Of a stretch of 64,000 nucleotides of DNA, positions 8,209 through 17,191 are shown in pieces; the first letter of the stretch is position 1, and each line of letters begins with the position of its first letter. The notes under the pieces are model-generated. The model was not told the origin of the DNA, did not search any database, and saw only the letters and a program-made list of their open reading frames with translations. The position numbers and the translations under genes were made by a program. This DNA comes from Deltaproteobacteria bacterium (lineage in GTDB: Bacteria > Myxococcota_A > Polyangia > Polyangiales > JADJMO01): contig JANYDK010000092.1 in the NCBI GenBank assembly GCA_025363655.1, forward strand, positions 62,001-126,000, given 5' to 3'.

Positions 8209-9446
8209 GACGCCGACTCGTCGACGAAGACGGGGAGGCAGAGCGCCTCGTGCGAGACGTGCGTGTCGGGGGTCACGCGCGCGAAGTAACCCGCGAAGAT
8301 GCCGTCGAGCACGTAGGCCCCGAGCGTCAGATAGCGAGGCCCGAGCGGCGTCGCGATCGGCACTTGGGGCACGTAGCGCTGCGCGATCCACGGCTCGCCC
8401 TCTTCTGCGAGCGCGCGTGTGTCGACGAGCATTTTGGCGAACGCGCGATCGTCGAAGAGCTTGCCGACGAAGACCTGATCGCCGACGCGACCGAGCGCGC
8501 GCTTGACGACCCAACCGGCGCGCTCGCCCTGGAGCTGCGCCTCGGGCACGTCGAGGAGCGAGTGCGTCTCGGGGAGACCGGCGCGCCCCGCTTCATCTTC
8601 GAGCGCCGAGACCCGCGCCATCGCCAGCTTCGATTGCGGGAAAATTTGGGCGAAATTGGCGAGCGAGCGCACCGTGCCGGCGGCGATGGCGGCGCCGATG
8701 TCGTCGAGGTTGCGCTGCTCCTCCATGTACTCGGTGGGGAAGAACCGATAGAGCGCGCCGATGCGGACTCCGAAGACCGAGAGTCCATCACCGTCACGAC
8801 GTGGAGCCGTCGGCGGTGCGAGGAGGGCGACGCCGCCACGCTTCTCGATCGCCCGAGCGACGAGCGCGCAGATTTGCAGGTCTTCGGCGTACGCGGTGGC
8901 GAAGAGGAGCGCGACGGCGTCCCCCCGCGCGAGCTCGACGAGACGAGCGGCGAGGCGATCGAGGACCCGCGTAGGATCGCGTGCGCCGGCGAAGCCCACC
9001 TGCCGCGCCAACGCCGGCAACGCCGCCGCCTCGTTGAGCCCCCCCGGACAATCGGCGTTGACCTCGCAGGCGACGAAGGAGAGCTCACCTTCGCCGGCGC
9101 TGAGCAGCAGGTCGACGCGTGACAGCGATGCGCGATCACGTCCTTGGTGCGATGCGAGCGCGAGCGCGACGACGTCGTCGTGGAAGCCATAGAGCGCGCG
9201 CTCACGTGGATCGTCGAGGGCGCGGGCCGCGACGCGATCGACCGTGCGCGCCACGTGCTCGGCGACCCGCACTGCCTGCCTGTGGAGCGCACCCGGCAAG
9301 ACGATCGGATGAAGATCGACCCGACGCTCACCCGCGACGAACGGGTCCCACACCAAGTACTTCTGTCCGAGCTCGCGCAGGAGCGCCGGATCGGCGAGCG
9401 GATCGCCGGGCCAGAGCGTTCGCACCGACGGGAGCGGCGCGTTCAT
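8205..9446 (-). CDS. Glutathionylspermidine-synthase-type ATP-grasp protein
   Basis: 413 aa, matching the size of the circularly permuted ATP-grasp/GspS-like group. Diagnostic segments are SFVACEVNADCPGGLNEAA near residues 120-140 (compare EFNxDTPxxxxE in the family) and GWVVKRALGRVGDQVFVG and PWIAQRYVPQVP for the later nucleotide- and metal-binding strands. Members ligate an amine to a carboxylate through an acyl phosphate, using ATP. There is no amidase domain, so it is not bifunctional Gsp. The ATG at 9446 overlaps the upstream stop (ATGA). The longer frame up to 9602 is antisense-like and Arg-rich, so I rejected it. The substrate is unknown; the coupled Gly-tailed lipoprotein is a candidate. 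Confidence 0.78.
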   Translation of the reverse strand: MNAPLPSVRTLWPGDPLADPALLRELGQKYLVWDPFVAGERRVDLHPIVLPGALHRQAVRVAEHVARTVDRVAARALDDPRERALYGFHDDVVALALASHQGRDRASLSRVDLLLSAGEGELSFVACEVNADCPGGLNEAAALPALARQVGFAGARDPTRVLDRLAARLVELARGDAVALLFATAYAEDLQICALVARAIEKRGGVALLAPPTAPRRDGDGLSVFGVRIGALYRFFPTEYMEEQRNLDDIGAAIAAGTVRSLANFAQIFPQSKLAMARVSALEDEAGRAGLPETHSLLDVPEAQLQGERAGWVVKRALGRVGDQVFVGKLFDDRAFAKMLVDTRALAEEGEPWIAQRYVPQVPIATPLGPRYLTLGAYVLDGIFAGYFARVTPDTHVSHEALCLPVFVDESAS

Positions 9447-10558
9447 GGCTTGATTCCCTGCACGGCGGCGCTCGCGAGGGCGGCAAAGAGCGAGGGATCT
9501 TCGCCGCCGAGGCCGTAGTAGACGACGCCGACGTTGGCGGGGAGCACGTCGGCCGTCCACGCGGCGAGGGCGCGCGTCGTCGAGGTCGCGTCGTCGAACC
9601 ACACCTCGTGCGTGTGCCCGGCGCCGTCGAGGTAATGGAAGTGGAGCGCCGACGTCGGCCCGCGCACCGGCGTGACGTGGGCGACGGCGGCCAACGCTTC
9701 GGCGTCGCCGTAGCTCAAGTCCTTCTCTCTATCCCCGTCGAAATCATATCCATAAAGTGGATATGCGATGTCGAGCGTGGCGCGCGGTGCGACGTCACGG
9801 GTGGTGCGCGCGACGTCGACCGCCCACCCCGGATCGGTGGTCGGTCCGCTCGGCGCGCCGCAGCAGGAGTAGTCGAGGGTCATGAGGCGGATGCGATCGA
9901 CCACCGAGTCGAGCGCCCGGAGCTCGTACGCCTGTCCGCCGGGGAGATCGCTCGGGAGCGTCGAGCTCGGTGGGGCGAAGATGCCGACCCTGCGCGGACG
10001 CGCGGCGCTCGAGAGCCCGCTGACGAACGCCGTGAGATCGATCGCGCTCCGGTTGTCGAGCGTGGGAAGCGCGACGTCGAAGCGATCTTGTCCGACTTCG
10101 AAGCCGACGGTTTCGGCGATCATCGCCTCACGCTTGTCGGGCCTCGCGAGCAACGACGCGAGCTGCGGCGCTGGCAGCGGAAGCCCAGTCGCGTCGTTGG
10201 CGCCGATGGCGATGGTGACCTTGTACCCGAGCGCGTGCAGCGACGAGACCTGCGCGGCGACCGGCGCATGATCGGTCGGCCAGAGGGTTCCTTCGGCATC
10301 GAACGCGGGACAGAGGAGGATCACCTCGGAGAGCACTGCGTGCGCGGCGGCGGTGGCGAGCGTACCCGTCTGCCGCTCGTCGAGCGTGCACCCGGCGACG
10401 ACGACGCTCCCCGCACGCTTCGGCGGCGGCGCACTGAACCGTTCGTTTTCGCCCGTTTCGAGCGCACATCCGACCGCGCCGAAGACGAGCGCGAGGGAGA
10501 GCGCGGGACCGAGCCGACGGACTTCGATCATGCCGATCATGCCGATCTTGCTGATCAT
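9443..10558 (-). CDS. GH18-fold (YaaH-like) lipoprotein, catalytic motif absent
   Basis: 371 aa. Lipobox FGAVGC about 30 residues in. The body looks like a TIM-barrel of the GH18/spore-germination YaaH type: VTIAIGAND early, then RIRLMTLDYSCCG followed by RATLDIAYPLYGYDFDGD, the late strands that are well conserved in this group. The place where active GH18 enzymes have DGxDxDxE reads GQDRFDVALPTLDNRSAIDL, with no acid/base glutamate. I therefore expect binding or a structural role rather than chitinase activity. The ATG at 10558 overlaps the upstream stop (ATGA). It would sit in the envelope with the beta-barrel and Gly-tailed lipoprotein encoded beside it. Confidence 0.62.
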   Translation of the reverse strand: MISKIGMIGMIEVRRLGPALSLALVFGAVGCALETGENERFSAPPPKRAGSVVVAGCTLDERQTGTLATAAAHAVLSEVILLCPAFDAEGTLWPTDHAPVAAQVSSLHALGYKVTIAIGANDATGLPLPAPQLASLLARPDKREAMIAETVGFEVGQDRFDVALPTLDNRSAIDLTAFVSGLSSAARPRRVGIFAPPSSTLPSDLPGGQAYELRALDSVVDRIRLMTLDYSCCGAPSGPTTDPGWAVDVARTTRDVAPRATLDIAYPLYGYDFDGDREKDLSYGDAEALAAVAHVTPVRGPTSALHFHYLDGAGHTHEVWFDDATSTTRALAAWTADVLPANVGVVYYGLGGEDPSLFAALASAAVQGIKP

Positions 10559-11337
10559 GGTGAGATCTCCCAGCGCAGCCCTGCGCTCCCGCCGTTGAGC
10601 CAGCCGAATTCGTGAAGCGACGGGGCGATGAAGAGACAGAGTCTTTGCAGCGGATCGAGCCTCCGACATGCTTGTACCTCACCGAAGATGGACAAGCTCG
10701 TCGCCGTCGCGGTGAAGCTGCTCGACGACGCGCCACTCGAGACCTCGACGGGCGCGAAGACGAAGCTGATGCCGAAGCGCGCCTCGGCGCCGAACGACCA
10801 GCGACGGATGTTGCGACGGAAGCCGATGCCCGGAAGGAGAAACGCGACGTACCCTGCTCGCGCCGGCCGTGCAGTGGCGATCGAGCCATCGACCGAGCCG
10901 ACCACCCGCGGTTGCGAGCCGACCATGCCCGCGCCGGCAAAGCCGAAGAGCGGAATTTTCAGGCGATCAGCGACAATCCAATCGTAGGAGAAGGCGCCGC
11001 CGACGAACACGCCGGAGTCGCCGAGGCTGGTCGTGCCCTCGGGAGTGCGCGCGAGGGTCGTGCCATAGCTGCTGTCACTGGTGTCGCTGGTGTCGCCGGG
11101 TTTCACGGTCACGCGCGGAAGGTGGGGCATCCATCGCGTGCGGAGGTCGAGCGTCCACTCGCCATACCCGCGACGCTCTTGCGCCTCGGCCGACGATGGG
11201 GCGGCGACGAGAACAGCGAGCACGACGATGCTCGAGACCATGCCCGAGACCATGCCCGAGAAGGACATCGCCGACATCGAAGGTGCCGACGAGACGGCTG
11301 TGCGACGAAGACGCAAGGTGGTGCCTGACGTCGTCAA
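10555..11337 (-). CDS. Small outer-membrane beta-barrel-like protein
   Basis: 260 aa with a signal peptide ending near SSAEA|QE and alternating hydrophobic strands with aromatic and Gly residues (VFVGGAFSYDWIVADRLKIPLFGFAGAG, RRWSFGAEARFGISFVF), ending in the strand GSAGLRWEISP. This is the look of an 8-10-stranded barrel. The start is a TTG at 11337, which overlaps the Hsp70 stop (TTGA) and is preceded by a GAGGGGG purine run. ATG codons at 11277 and 11268 lack such a site but would give a more usual signal peptide. Function unknown. Its position between a chaperone and envelope lipoproteins suggests one assembly. Confidence 0.6.
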   Translation of the reverse strand: MTTSGTTLRLRRTAVSSAPSMSAMSFSGMVSGMVSSIVVLAVLVAAPSSAEAQERRGYGEWTLDLRTRWMPHLPRVTVKPGDTSDTSDSSYGTTLARTPEGTTSLGDSGVFVGGAFSYDWIVADRLKIPLFGFAGAGMVGSQPRVVGSVDGSIATARPARAGYVAFLLPGIGFRRNIRRWSFGAEARFGISFVFAPVEVSSGASSSSFTATATSLSIFGEVQACRRLDPLQRLCLFIAPSLHEFGWLNGGSAGLRWEISP

Positions 11338-14267
11338 CCGGCCCCCCTCGGGTTTCCTTCCGGGACCTCTCCGAATTCCGTCCCCTGAAGGAGGCGTAGG
11401 CCGAGCGGCAGCGCCTCGCCGAAGCGTTCACGACGCTCAGCGTCATCGACGACCACCACCTCGCGCACCATTCGCGCCCACTCTGGTTTGGCGCCCACCA
11501 GGACGAGCCGCTTTTCGACTTCAGCGCGCATCGCCCCCGACACATCCCGCGCGCGATCGCCGGTACAACGCGCGAGCTGGGTCGCGGCGAAAGGTAGTGA
11601 AGTTATGGATTTCCAATCGGCGCGCAGGACGTGCCCGAGCCAAGTCTCGGCGAGGCGCGGCGAGATGACGTGGTGCGCGCTCGCATACACGGGCACCCGC
11701 GCGCCGAGCCGACCGATGGCCGCATAGAGCGCTGGTTCCGTCGAGGTCCAGGTGCGTTCGAGGATCCACGTGCCGAGCTCGCCGCGTCGCGCCGTCGGGA
11801 CCCGTTCGAGCGAGCTGGCGAGAAAGAGCACCTCGTCCCACGGCTCGGCGCGCACGTTCTTCGGCTTCTTCCGTGGCCTCGTCTGCGTCCCCGCTTCATC
11901 CATGGCGAGGAAGGGATCGAGTTGATCGCGAATCGCCACTTGTCCCGCTTCGGAGACGCCACCGGCGATGCGCCGCCAGGCGATCCACCACGCGCGAAAG
12001 TTGTTGGTCTCTTTCGGAAAGCCGAGCCCCTGCAAATAGAGCGGTTCGAGCGCGCGCACGCGTCCTTCGTCGAGCGGATCGCCGAAGCCAGGCCGAAGGA
12101 GAAAGCCGGCGAGCGACCAGAAGACGCGCTCGTGATCGGCCGAGCGCTTACGGTTCTTCGCGCCCTCGGCGACGGCGTCGAAGAGCGGGCGCACGATCGA
12201 GGTCGGCCACGCGTCACGCTCGCCGAAGATCTTCTCGAGATCGCGCGCGAGCGATTTTGCTTCGCGCGGATCGACGTCGCCAGACGGCTTGCCGAAGACG
12301 CGATCGACGCGCGCGCGAGCCTCGTCGAGGCGCCGATCGCCCGACGGCATGACCGACGCAACCGAACGAGGCGGCGGCAGCGAGGTCGATCGCGCCGGCG
12401 CGCTCATGCTCGGCGGAGGCATCGAGGTCGAGGTAGACGTCGACCCCGCGCGCAGCTCGAAGGCCAACCGATGCGCGCGACCCGCCTTTTCCAAGCAGGA
12501 GAGCTCGAGCGTGCCGAGCTCCGAGATCTCTCCTTGGAGCTCGACGTTGACCTCGCGCGCCTCGCCGTCGCTGGCAGTGATCACCGTCGCGAGCGGCGCG
12601 AGGGCGAGAAATCGACTCTCGTCGGAGCCCGCGTTGCTCTCGCCCAACTCCCCCAACTCGACGACGTCGCCTTCGCGATCGGTGCCGGACGCAGACGCAA
12701 AAAGCGGAAAGCGCGCCGCACGGCCGACAGTGAGCGCGAGCGTTCGGCCTCGCGCGACGTGTTTTTCCCCTGCTTCGGCGCCGCGCGGGACGACGCACAC
12801 GCCCTTGCCACCGCCGACGCCGACGTAATACGCGTGCGCCGAACCACCAGCGATGCGCAGCCCGAGCCCGCGATGCGCGAGGCCATGCGCGACCGCGCCG
12901 CGCGCCACGGCGAGATCGGGTGCGTCGTAAGGGAGGAGCGAAGGCGCGACGCCGGTGAGCGCTTGCACCGCAAGGACGATGCGCTCGGCGAGCGCCTGCG
13001 CGTGGAAGACGCCGCCGTTGAGCAAAATGGCCAATTTTCGGCCCTCGAGCGCGACGCCGATGCGTCCGAGGAACGCAGCGAGGTGACGCGTGATCGCCGG
13101 ATCTTTGGCGTAGGGGAGCCCGAAAGCGACGAGGCCGCCGCGGGCACGTCCGCGCGGTGAGAGATCGTCTCGCGTCACCTCCGGAAAGAAGCCGTCGATC
13201 ACGACCTCGCGAAAATCATCGCGGTGGAGGCTCGCGCGGCGCGCGCCGGAGACGAGCCGAGAGCCCCGCGAGGCGAGCGTCACGGTCACCGACTCGAGCG
13301 TGACGTCGGCACGGAGCAGCTCTTCCTTCGCCGATCGACAGGCGAGCGCGAGCTGCGCGAACTCGGCAGGCCCGAGCGACGTTCCTTCGCCGGCGATGCG
13401 CGGCTCGAGTCGATGGGCGAGCGCGAGATCCATGTTGTCGCCGCCGAGGAGCAGGTGATCGCCGACCGCGACGCGTTCGAGGGCGATTCCTTCCTCGGCT
13501 GCTTCATCGCGTCGCACCCGGATCAGGGAGAAGTCGGTGGTCCCGCCGCCGACGTCGCAGACGATGACGTCGAGCTCGGGCTGCCGTTCGAGGAGCGCGA
13601 GGAGCGCGCGATCGCCACGACTCGCCGGCGAACGCGCGAAGTCGAGGAACGCAGCCTGCGGCTCTTCGAGGAGACGGACATGCTCGGCAGGAAGTCCCGC
13701 GCGCCTCGTCGCTTCGAGGGTCAGCGAGCGCGCCACCTCGTCGAACGATGCCGGCACCGTGAGCACGATGGTCTGCTCGGCGAGCACGTCGTCGGGAAAC
13801 GCGGCGTCCCACGCCTTCCGCAGGTGACGGACGATCAGGGCCTCGGCGTCGATCGGCGAGAGGCGAGGCGCCTCGGGCTCGTCACCACTCGCAGCACTCA
13901 CACCACTCGCACCGCTCGCGCTACTCGCACCCCAGGGCAGAATCGGCGCGCTTCGATCGACGCCGCCGTGCACCAGCCAACTCTTCGCCGAGGTGATGCT
14001 CCGCCCCGGCACCTCCGCCGAACGACGTCGCGCGTGCTCTCCGACGATCCACGAGACGCCTGGATTTCCCTCATCCGGCAGCGGTGCATAAAGACTCGAT
14101 GGAAGCAGCTCGCGCGGCTCGGTGGCCACTGCCGACACGAGCTGCGGCACGCGGAAGATGGTCGTGGCCTCGGGGGCGCGAGCCCGTGACGGATCGTGCA
14201 CGTCGACGTAAGCGACCGCGGTGTGCGTCGTGCCGAGGTCGATGCCGACGACGTAGCGCGCGCTCAT
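11334..14267 (-). CDS. Hsp70-family chaperone, large form with C-terminal extension
   Basis: 977 aa. The actin-fold ATPase is intact: phosphate-1 GIDLGTTHTAV at residues 8-18, phosphate-2 VCDVGGGTTDFS at about 236-247, LLEEPQAAF at about 199-207 and adenosine motif LLNGGVFHAQALAERI. After the ATPase there is a beta-rich part, a low-complexity Ser/Thr/Pro linker (about 610-650), then about 300 residues of helical repeats not found in DnaK. This matches the larger of two Hsp70 proteins commonly found beside DUF2760 genes. The classical DnaK EEVD-like tail is absent. The start ATG at 14267 lies 9 bases after the preceding stop; the downstream gene overlaps by TTGA. Confidence 0.88.
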   Translation of the reverse strand: MSARYVVGIDLGTTHTAVAYVDVHDPSRARAPEATTIFRVPQLVSAVATEPRELLPSSLYAPLPDEGNPGVSWIVGEHARRRSAEVPGRSITSAKSWLVHGGVDRSAPILPWGASSASGASGVSAASGDEPEAPRLSPIDAEALIVRHLRKAWDAAFPDDVLAEQTIVLTVPASFDEVARSLTLEATRRAGLPAEHVRLLEEPQAAFLDFARSPASRGDRALLALLERQPELDVIVCDVGGGTTDFSLIRVRRDEAAEEGIALERVAVGDHLLLGGDNMDLALAHRLEPRIAGEGTSLGPAEFAQLALACRSAKEELLRADVTLESVTVTLASRGSRLVSGARRASLHRDDFREVVIDGFFPEVTRDDLSPRGRARGGLVAFGLPYAKDPAITRHLAAFLGRIGVALEGRKLAILLNGGVFHAQALAERIVLAVQALTGVAPSLLPYDAPDLAVARGAVAHGLAHRGLGLRIAGGSAHAYYVGVGGGKGVCVVPRGAEAGEKHVARGRTLALTVGRAARFPLFASASGTDREGDVVELGELGESNAGSDESRFLALAPLATVITASDGEAREVNVELQGEISELGTLELSCLEKAGRAHRLAFELRAGSTSTSTSMPPPSMSAPARSTSLPPPRSVASVMPSGDRRLDEARARVDRVFGKPSGDVDPREAKSLARDLEKIFGERDAWPTSIVRPLFDAVAEGAKNRKRSADHERVFWSLAGFLLRPGFGDPLDEGRVRALEPLYLQGLGFPKETNNFRAWWIAWRRIAGGVSEAGQVAIRDQLDPFLAMDEAGTQTRPRKKPKNVRAEPWDEVLFLASSLERVPTARRGELGTWILERTWTSTEPALYAAIGRLGARVPVYASAHHVISPRLAETWLGHVLRADWKSITSLPFAATQLARCTGDRARDVSGAMRAEVEKRLVLVGAKPEWARMVREVVVVDDAERRERFGEALPLGLRLLQGTEFGEVPEGNPRGAG

Positions 14268-14276
14268 TCCGTAGGC

Positions 14277-15311
14277 CTACTTGGGGATGCTGAGGATCGC
14301 CGAGCGCGTCTCCCAGAAGATGAAGCTCGCGTTGGTGGCGATGTAGTCGATGCGTCGTTGATCGATGGCGAGGAGCTTCGGCGTCTTCGAGTCGTCTTCG
14401 AGGCTCTTGACGGTGCCGTCGCCCGCCGCCCAAATCACCTTGCTGCCGTCACCGGTGAGCGCGAGCGTCCCGGCGCTCTCTTCGAAGGCCACCTTCGAAC
14501 CGCTGCCGCCGGCCTTCGACGCGCGCATCAGCTCCTTGTCGCGCACCCAGTAGACCCACTTGGTGGTGACCGCGACCGACGGCGTCCAGAATTTCTGCGA
14601 ATCGACCGAGGTGACGGCACCGCCCGTGCGCCCGAGACGCTGGACGACCGGCGCGTCGATGCTGCTGAAGAAGAGATCGCCGCCGCTGTCGAGCGCGAGG
14701 AGGTTCGGATAGAGGAGCTTCTGCGCCAACGATTGCGGCTGCTCACCGGGGCTCGGGAGAAAGAAGATGCTCCCTTCGCGGGTGTGCTCGCCGGTGCTGG
14801 CGGCCTGCGGATAACTCACCCAATAGACACCCTTGGCATCGGCGACGAGATCGCGCACGAGCGGCTTGGTGACCGCCGCCTTCGTCGCCGGACCGCCTGA
14901 TTTCGAGACCGCCATCAACTTCACGTCGGTGCCGTCGGAGCTCGCCCAATAGAGGTAGTTGCCTCCGAGGCGCGGCCCGGGCCCTGGTGCGATGCCGGCG
15001 CAGACCTCGATTTGCTCGGAGCCACCAGTGCTCGCGGCGGCGATTTTGAGGAGGGCGCTCTGCGAGAACCAGTAGACGAATTTGTCGTCGACGGCGAACC
15101 CGCGCGGCGCGTCGAGGTCGACGATGGTGCGCGCCTTCTTCGGCGGATCGGCGGGGTTGGCGTCGCGCTTCTTCGGCTTCTCGTCCTCGCTGCCAGCGTC
15201 GAACTGCGGCTTGCTGCAAGAGACCGCGAAGAGCGCCGCGCCCGCCAAGCAGGCACCTGCGAACACCATCGCCGAGGCGAACATCGTCGAGCGCGTCTGG
15301 GAGCTGCGCAT
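14277..15311 (-). CDS. Propeller-like lipoprotein between the two Hsp70 genes
   Basis: 344 aa; signal peptide and lipobox LFAVSC (Cys about residue 32). The mature protein has repeated blade-like units with aromatic pairs, for example DKFVYWFSQSALLKI, NYLYWASSDGTDVKLMAV, KGVYWVSYP, KWVYWVRDKELMRA and SFIFWETRSAILSI. Six or seven such YW units spaced about 40-50 residues suggest a beta-propeller. Similar propeller lipoproteins are very common in myxobacteria and their ligands are unknown. The ATG at 15311 shares one base with the stop of Hsp70 (TGATG), so it is coupled to it. A start at 15353 would lie inside the Hsp70 gene. Confidence 0.7.
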   Translation of the reverse strand: MRSSQTRSTMFASAMVFAGACLAGAALFAVSCSKPQFDAGSEDEKPKKRDANPADPPKKARTIVDLDAPRGFAVDDKFVYWFSQSALLKIAAASTGGSEQIEVCAGIAPGPGPRLGGNYLYWASSDGTDVKLMAVSKSGGPATKAAVTKPLVRDLVADAKGVYWVSYPQAASTGEHTREGSIFFLPSPGEQPQSLAQKLLYPNLLALDSGGDLFFSSIDAPVVQRLGRTGGAVTSVDSQKFWTPSVAVTTKWVYWVRDKELMRASKAGGSGSKVAFEESAGTLALTGDGSKVIWAAGDGTVKSLEDDSKTPKLLAIDQRRIDYIATNASFIFWETRSAILSIPK

Positions 15312-17191
15312 CACACCGCTCCTTCGCCGCGCACCGACAGCTCGAGGCGCCATCGTTCCTTCGCATCGACTGCGCCGGCGGGCACGGCTTCGAGGAGGAG
15401 CGTCCCGACCTCGGTCACCGAAGCACGAAGCTGAATGGGGACGACGTCGGACGCGCGCCGACCCTCCGCTGGGAGCGTCGCCTCGATCACGGGGAGCTCT
15501 TCCAGCTCGCCGTCGGCCCAGCGTTCGAGCACCGAGCCGACTTGGTCGTCACGACGCACGGTCGAGCCGAAGAAGCGAAAACGCACCGGCTCGCCGACGA
15601 CGAGGCCGAGCTGCTGCTGCAGGAGCGACGCGGAGGTGCCCTCTTCCATGCCGAAGGGCGCGACGCAGAGCGCGGTGATCGGCGGCTCGATTCCAGGCAC
15701 CGCCGGCATGGCGCCTTCGATGCCGACGTAGTACGCGCGCGCGGTGCCTCCGCGGATGCGCACGCCCCGGCCGCGCTTTGCATAAGCATAGTATGCAGCT
15801 CCCCGCGCCACCGCGAGATCGAGATCGCTCCCCGGCAGCTCGCGGACCTTCGGCGCGCCTTCTGCGCTCAGCCAAGCGTCGAGCGTCTCGAGCACGCGCA
15901 AGCGCAACGCGTCGCCCTTCATCACGCCGCCGTTGAAGAGCACCGCGGTCGGATGAAGGAAGGTCGCGTTCGCCGGCTGCGCGAATCCGGCGACGCCTTC
16001 GGTGGCCTTCGCTTGCTTGCCGAGGAATGCAGCAAGATGGCGGGTGATCGCCGCATCTTGCGCGTAGGCGAGGCCGAGCGCGGTGAGACCGCCACGCGCG
16101 CGGACGACGGGGCGCGCCGCCGCTTCCACGCGAGGAAAAAAGCCATCGACGAGGATCGCGAGGAGCTCGGCGCGCGTCAGCTCGGCGCGGATCGAGCCGC
16201 CCATCAATTTCGAGCCACGATGGGCGATGACGATCGGCGCCGAGGCGAGATCGTCGCGCGAGAGCAGCAGCTCTTTGGCGACGCGCGCCTGGTGCGTCAG
16301 CGCCTGGGCCTGCCAAGGATCGAGCTCTTTGCCTTGCCCCGCGAGCTTCTGGCGCACGGTGATGGCGAGCGCGAGATCCATGTTGTCGCCGCCGAGGAGG
16401 ATGTGCTCGCCGACCGCGACGCGGTGCAGCTCGAGGTTGCCGGAAACTTCTTGCACCGCGATGGCAGAAAAGTCGCTGGTGCCTCCGCCGATGTCGACGA
16501 CGAGGATGACGTCTCCGACCTTGACGTGTTTGCGCCAAGCGCCGTGGGTCTGTTCGATCCATGCGTAGAGGGCGGCCTGCGGCTCTTCGAGGAGCGTCAG
16601 GTGCTCGATGCCGGCGGCGCGTGCGGCCTCCGCGGTGAGCTCGCGCGCGGCGGCGTCGAACGAGGCCGGCACCGTGAGCACGATCTCCTGCGCGGCGAAC
16701 GCACCCTCGGCACCTTCACTTTGGTGCTTGTGATCCCAGGCCTCGCGCAGGTGCTGGAGGTACCGACGCGAGGCTTCGACGGGCGAAACCTTGACGACGT
16801 CGAGCTCGGCGGTGGCACCCGGCGGCGTCGGCGGGAGGATGTCGGCGCGTCGATCGACCGTCGGATGACAGAGCCAACTCTTCGCCGAAGACACGAGCCT
16901 GCCCGGCGCCTCGGCCCCACGCGCGCGCGCATGCTCCCCGACGGCATAGGCGCGCGTCGCGTCCCACGGGAGCGCCTGCGGACCTTCGCTCTCGTGAGGT
17001 ACATAAAGAAACGATGGAAGTAGCGGACGCGCTTCGATAGCGCCCTGCGACACCACCTGCGGCACCGTGAGCATCGCCGGCGGCGCCTCGTCTCCTTCGG
17101 CGAGCGCCAAATCGACGTAGGACAGGGCCGTGTGGGTGGTGCCGAGATCGATTCCGATCGCGTAGCTCGCTCGATTCGTTTCGCCGCTCAC
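15311..17191 (-). CDS. Hsp70-family chaperone, shorter form
   Basis: 626 aa, near the length of DnaK. Phosphate-1 IGIDLGTTHTALSY at residues 12-25, LTLLEEPQAALYAW at about 198-211, phosphate-2 ILVVDIGGGTSDFS at about 229-242 and adenosine motif AVLFNGGVMKGDALRLRVL. The C-terminal domain is beta-rich and short, with no lid resembling DnaK and no EEVD tail. The GTG start at 17191 overlaps the DUF2760 stop (GTGA) and gives a compact N-terminus. The frame continues to 17272, but that part lies over the DUF2760 gene. DUF2760-Hsp70-Hsp70 sets recur in proteobacteria; their clients are not known. Here an additional lipoprotein is inserted between the two Hsp70 genes. Confidence 0.88.
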   Translation of the reverse strand: MSGETNRASYAIGIDLGTTHTALSYVDLALAEGDEAPPAMLTVPQVVSQGAIEARPLLPSFLYVPHESEGPQALPWDATRAYAVGEHARARGAEAPGRLVSSAKSWLCHPTVDRRADILPPTPPGATAELDVVKVSPVEASRRYLQHLREAWDHKHQSEGAEGAFAAQEIVLTVPASFDAAARELTAEAARAAGIEHLTLLEEPQAALYAWIEQTHGAWRKHVKVGDVILVVDIGGGTSDFSAIAVQEVSGNLELHRVAVGEHILLGGDNMDLALAITVRQKLAGQGKELDPWQAQALTHQARVAKELLLSRDDLASAPIVIAHRGSKLMGGSIRAELTRAELLAILVDGFFPRVEAAARPVVRARGGLTALGLAYAQDAAITRHLAAFLGKQAKATEGVAGFAQPANATFLHPTAVLFNGGVMKGDALRLRVLETLDAWLSAEGAPKVRELPGSDLDLAVARGAAYYAYAKRGRGVRIRGGTARAYYVGIEGAMPAVPGIEPPITALCVAPFGMEEGTSASLLQQQLGLVVGEPVRFRFFGSTVRRDDQVGSVLERWADGELEELPVIEATLPAEGRRASDVVPIQLRASVTEVGTLLLEAVPAGAVDAKERWRLELSVRGEGAV

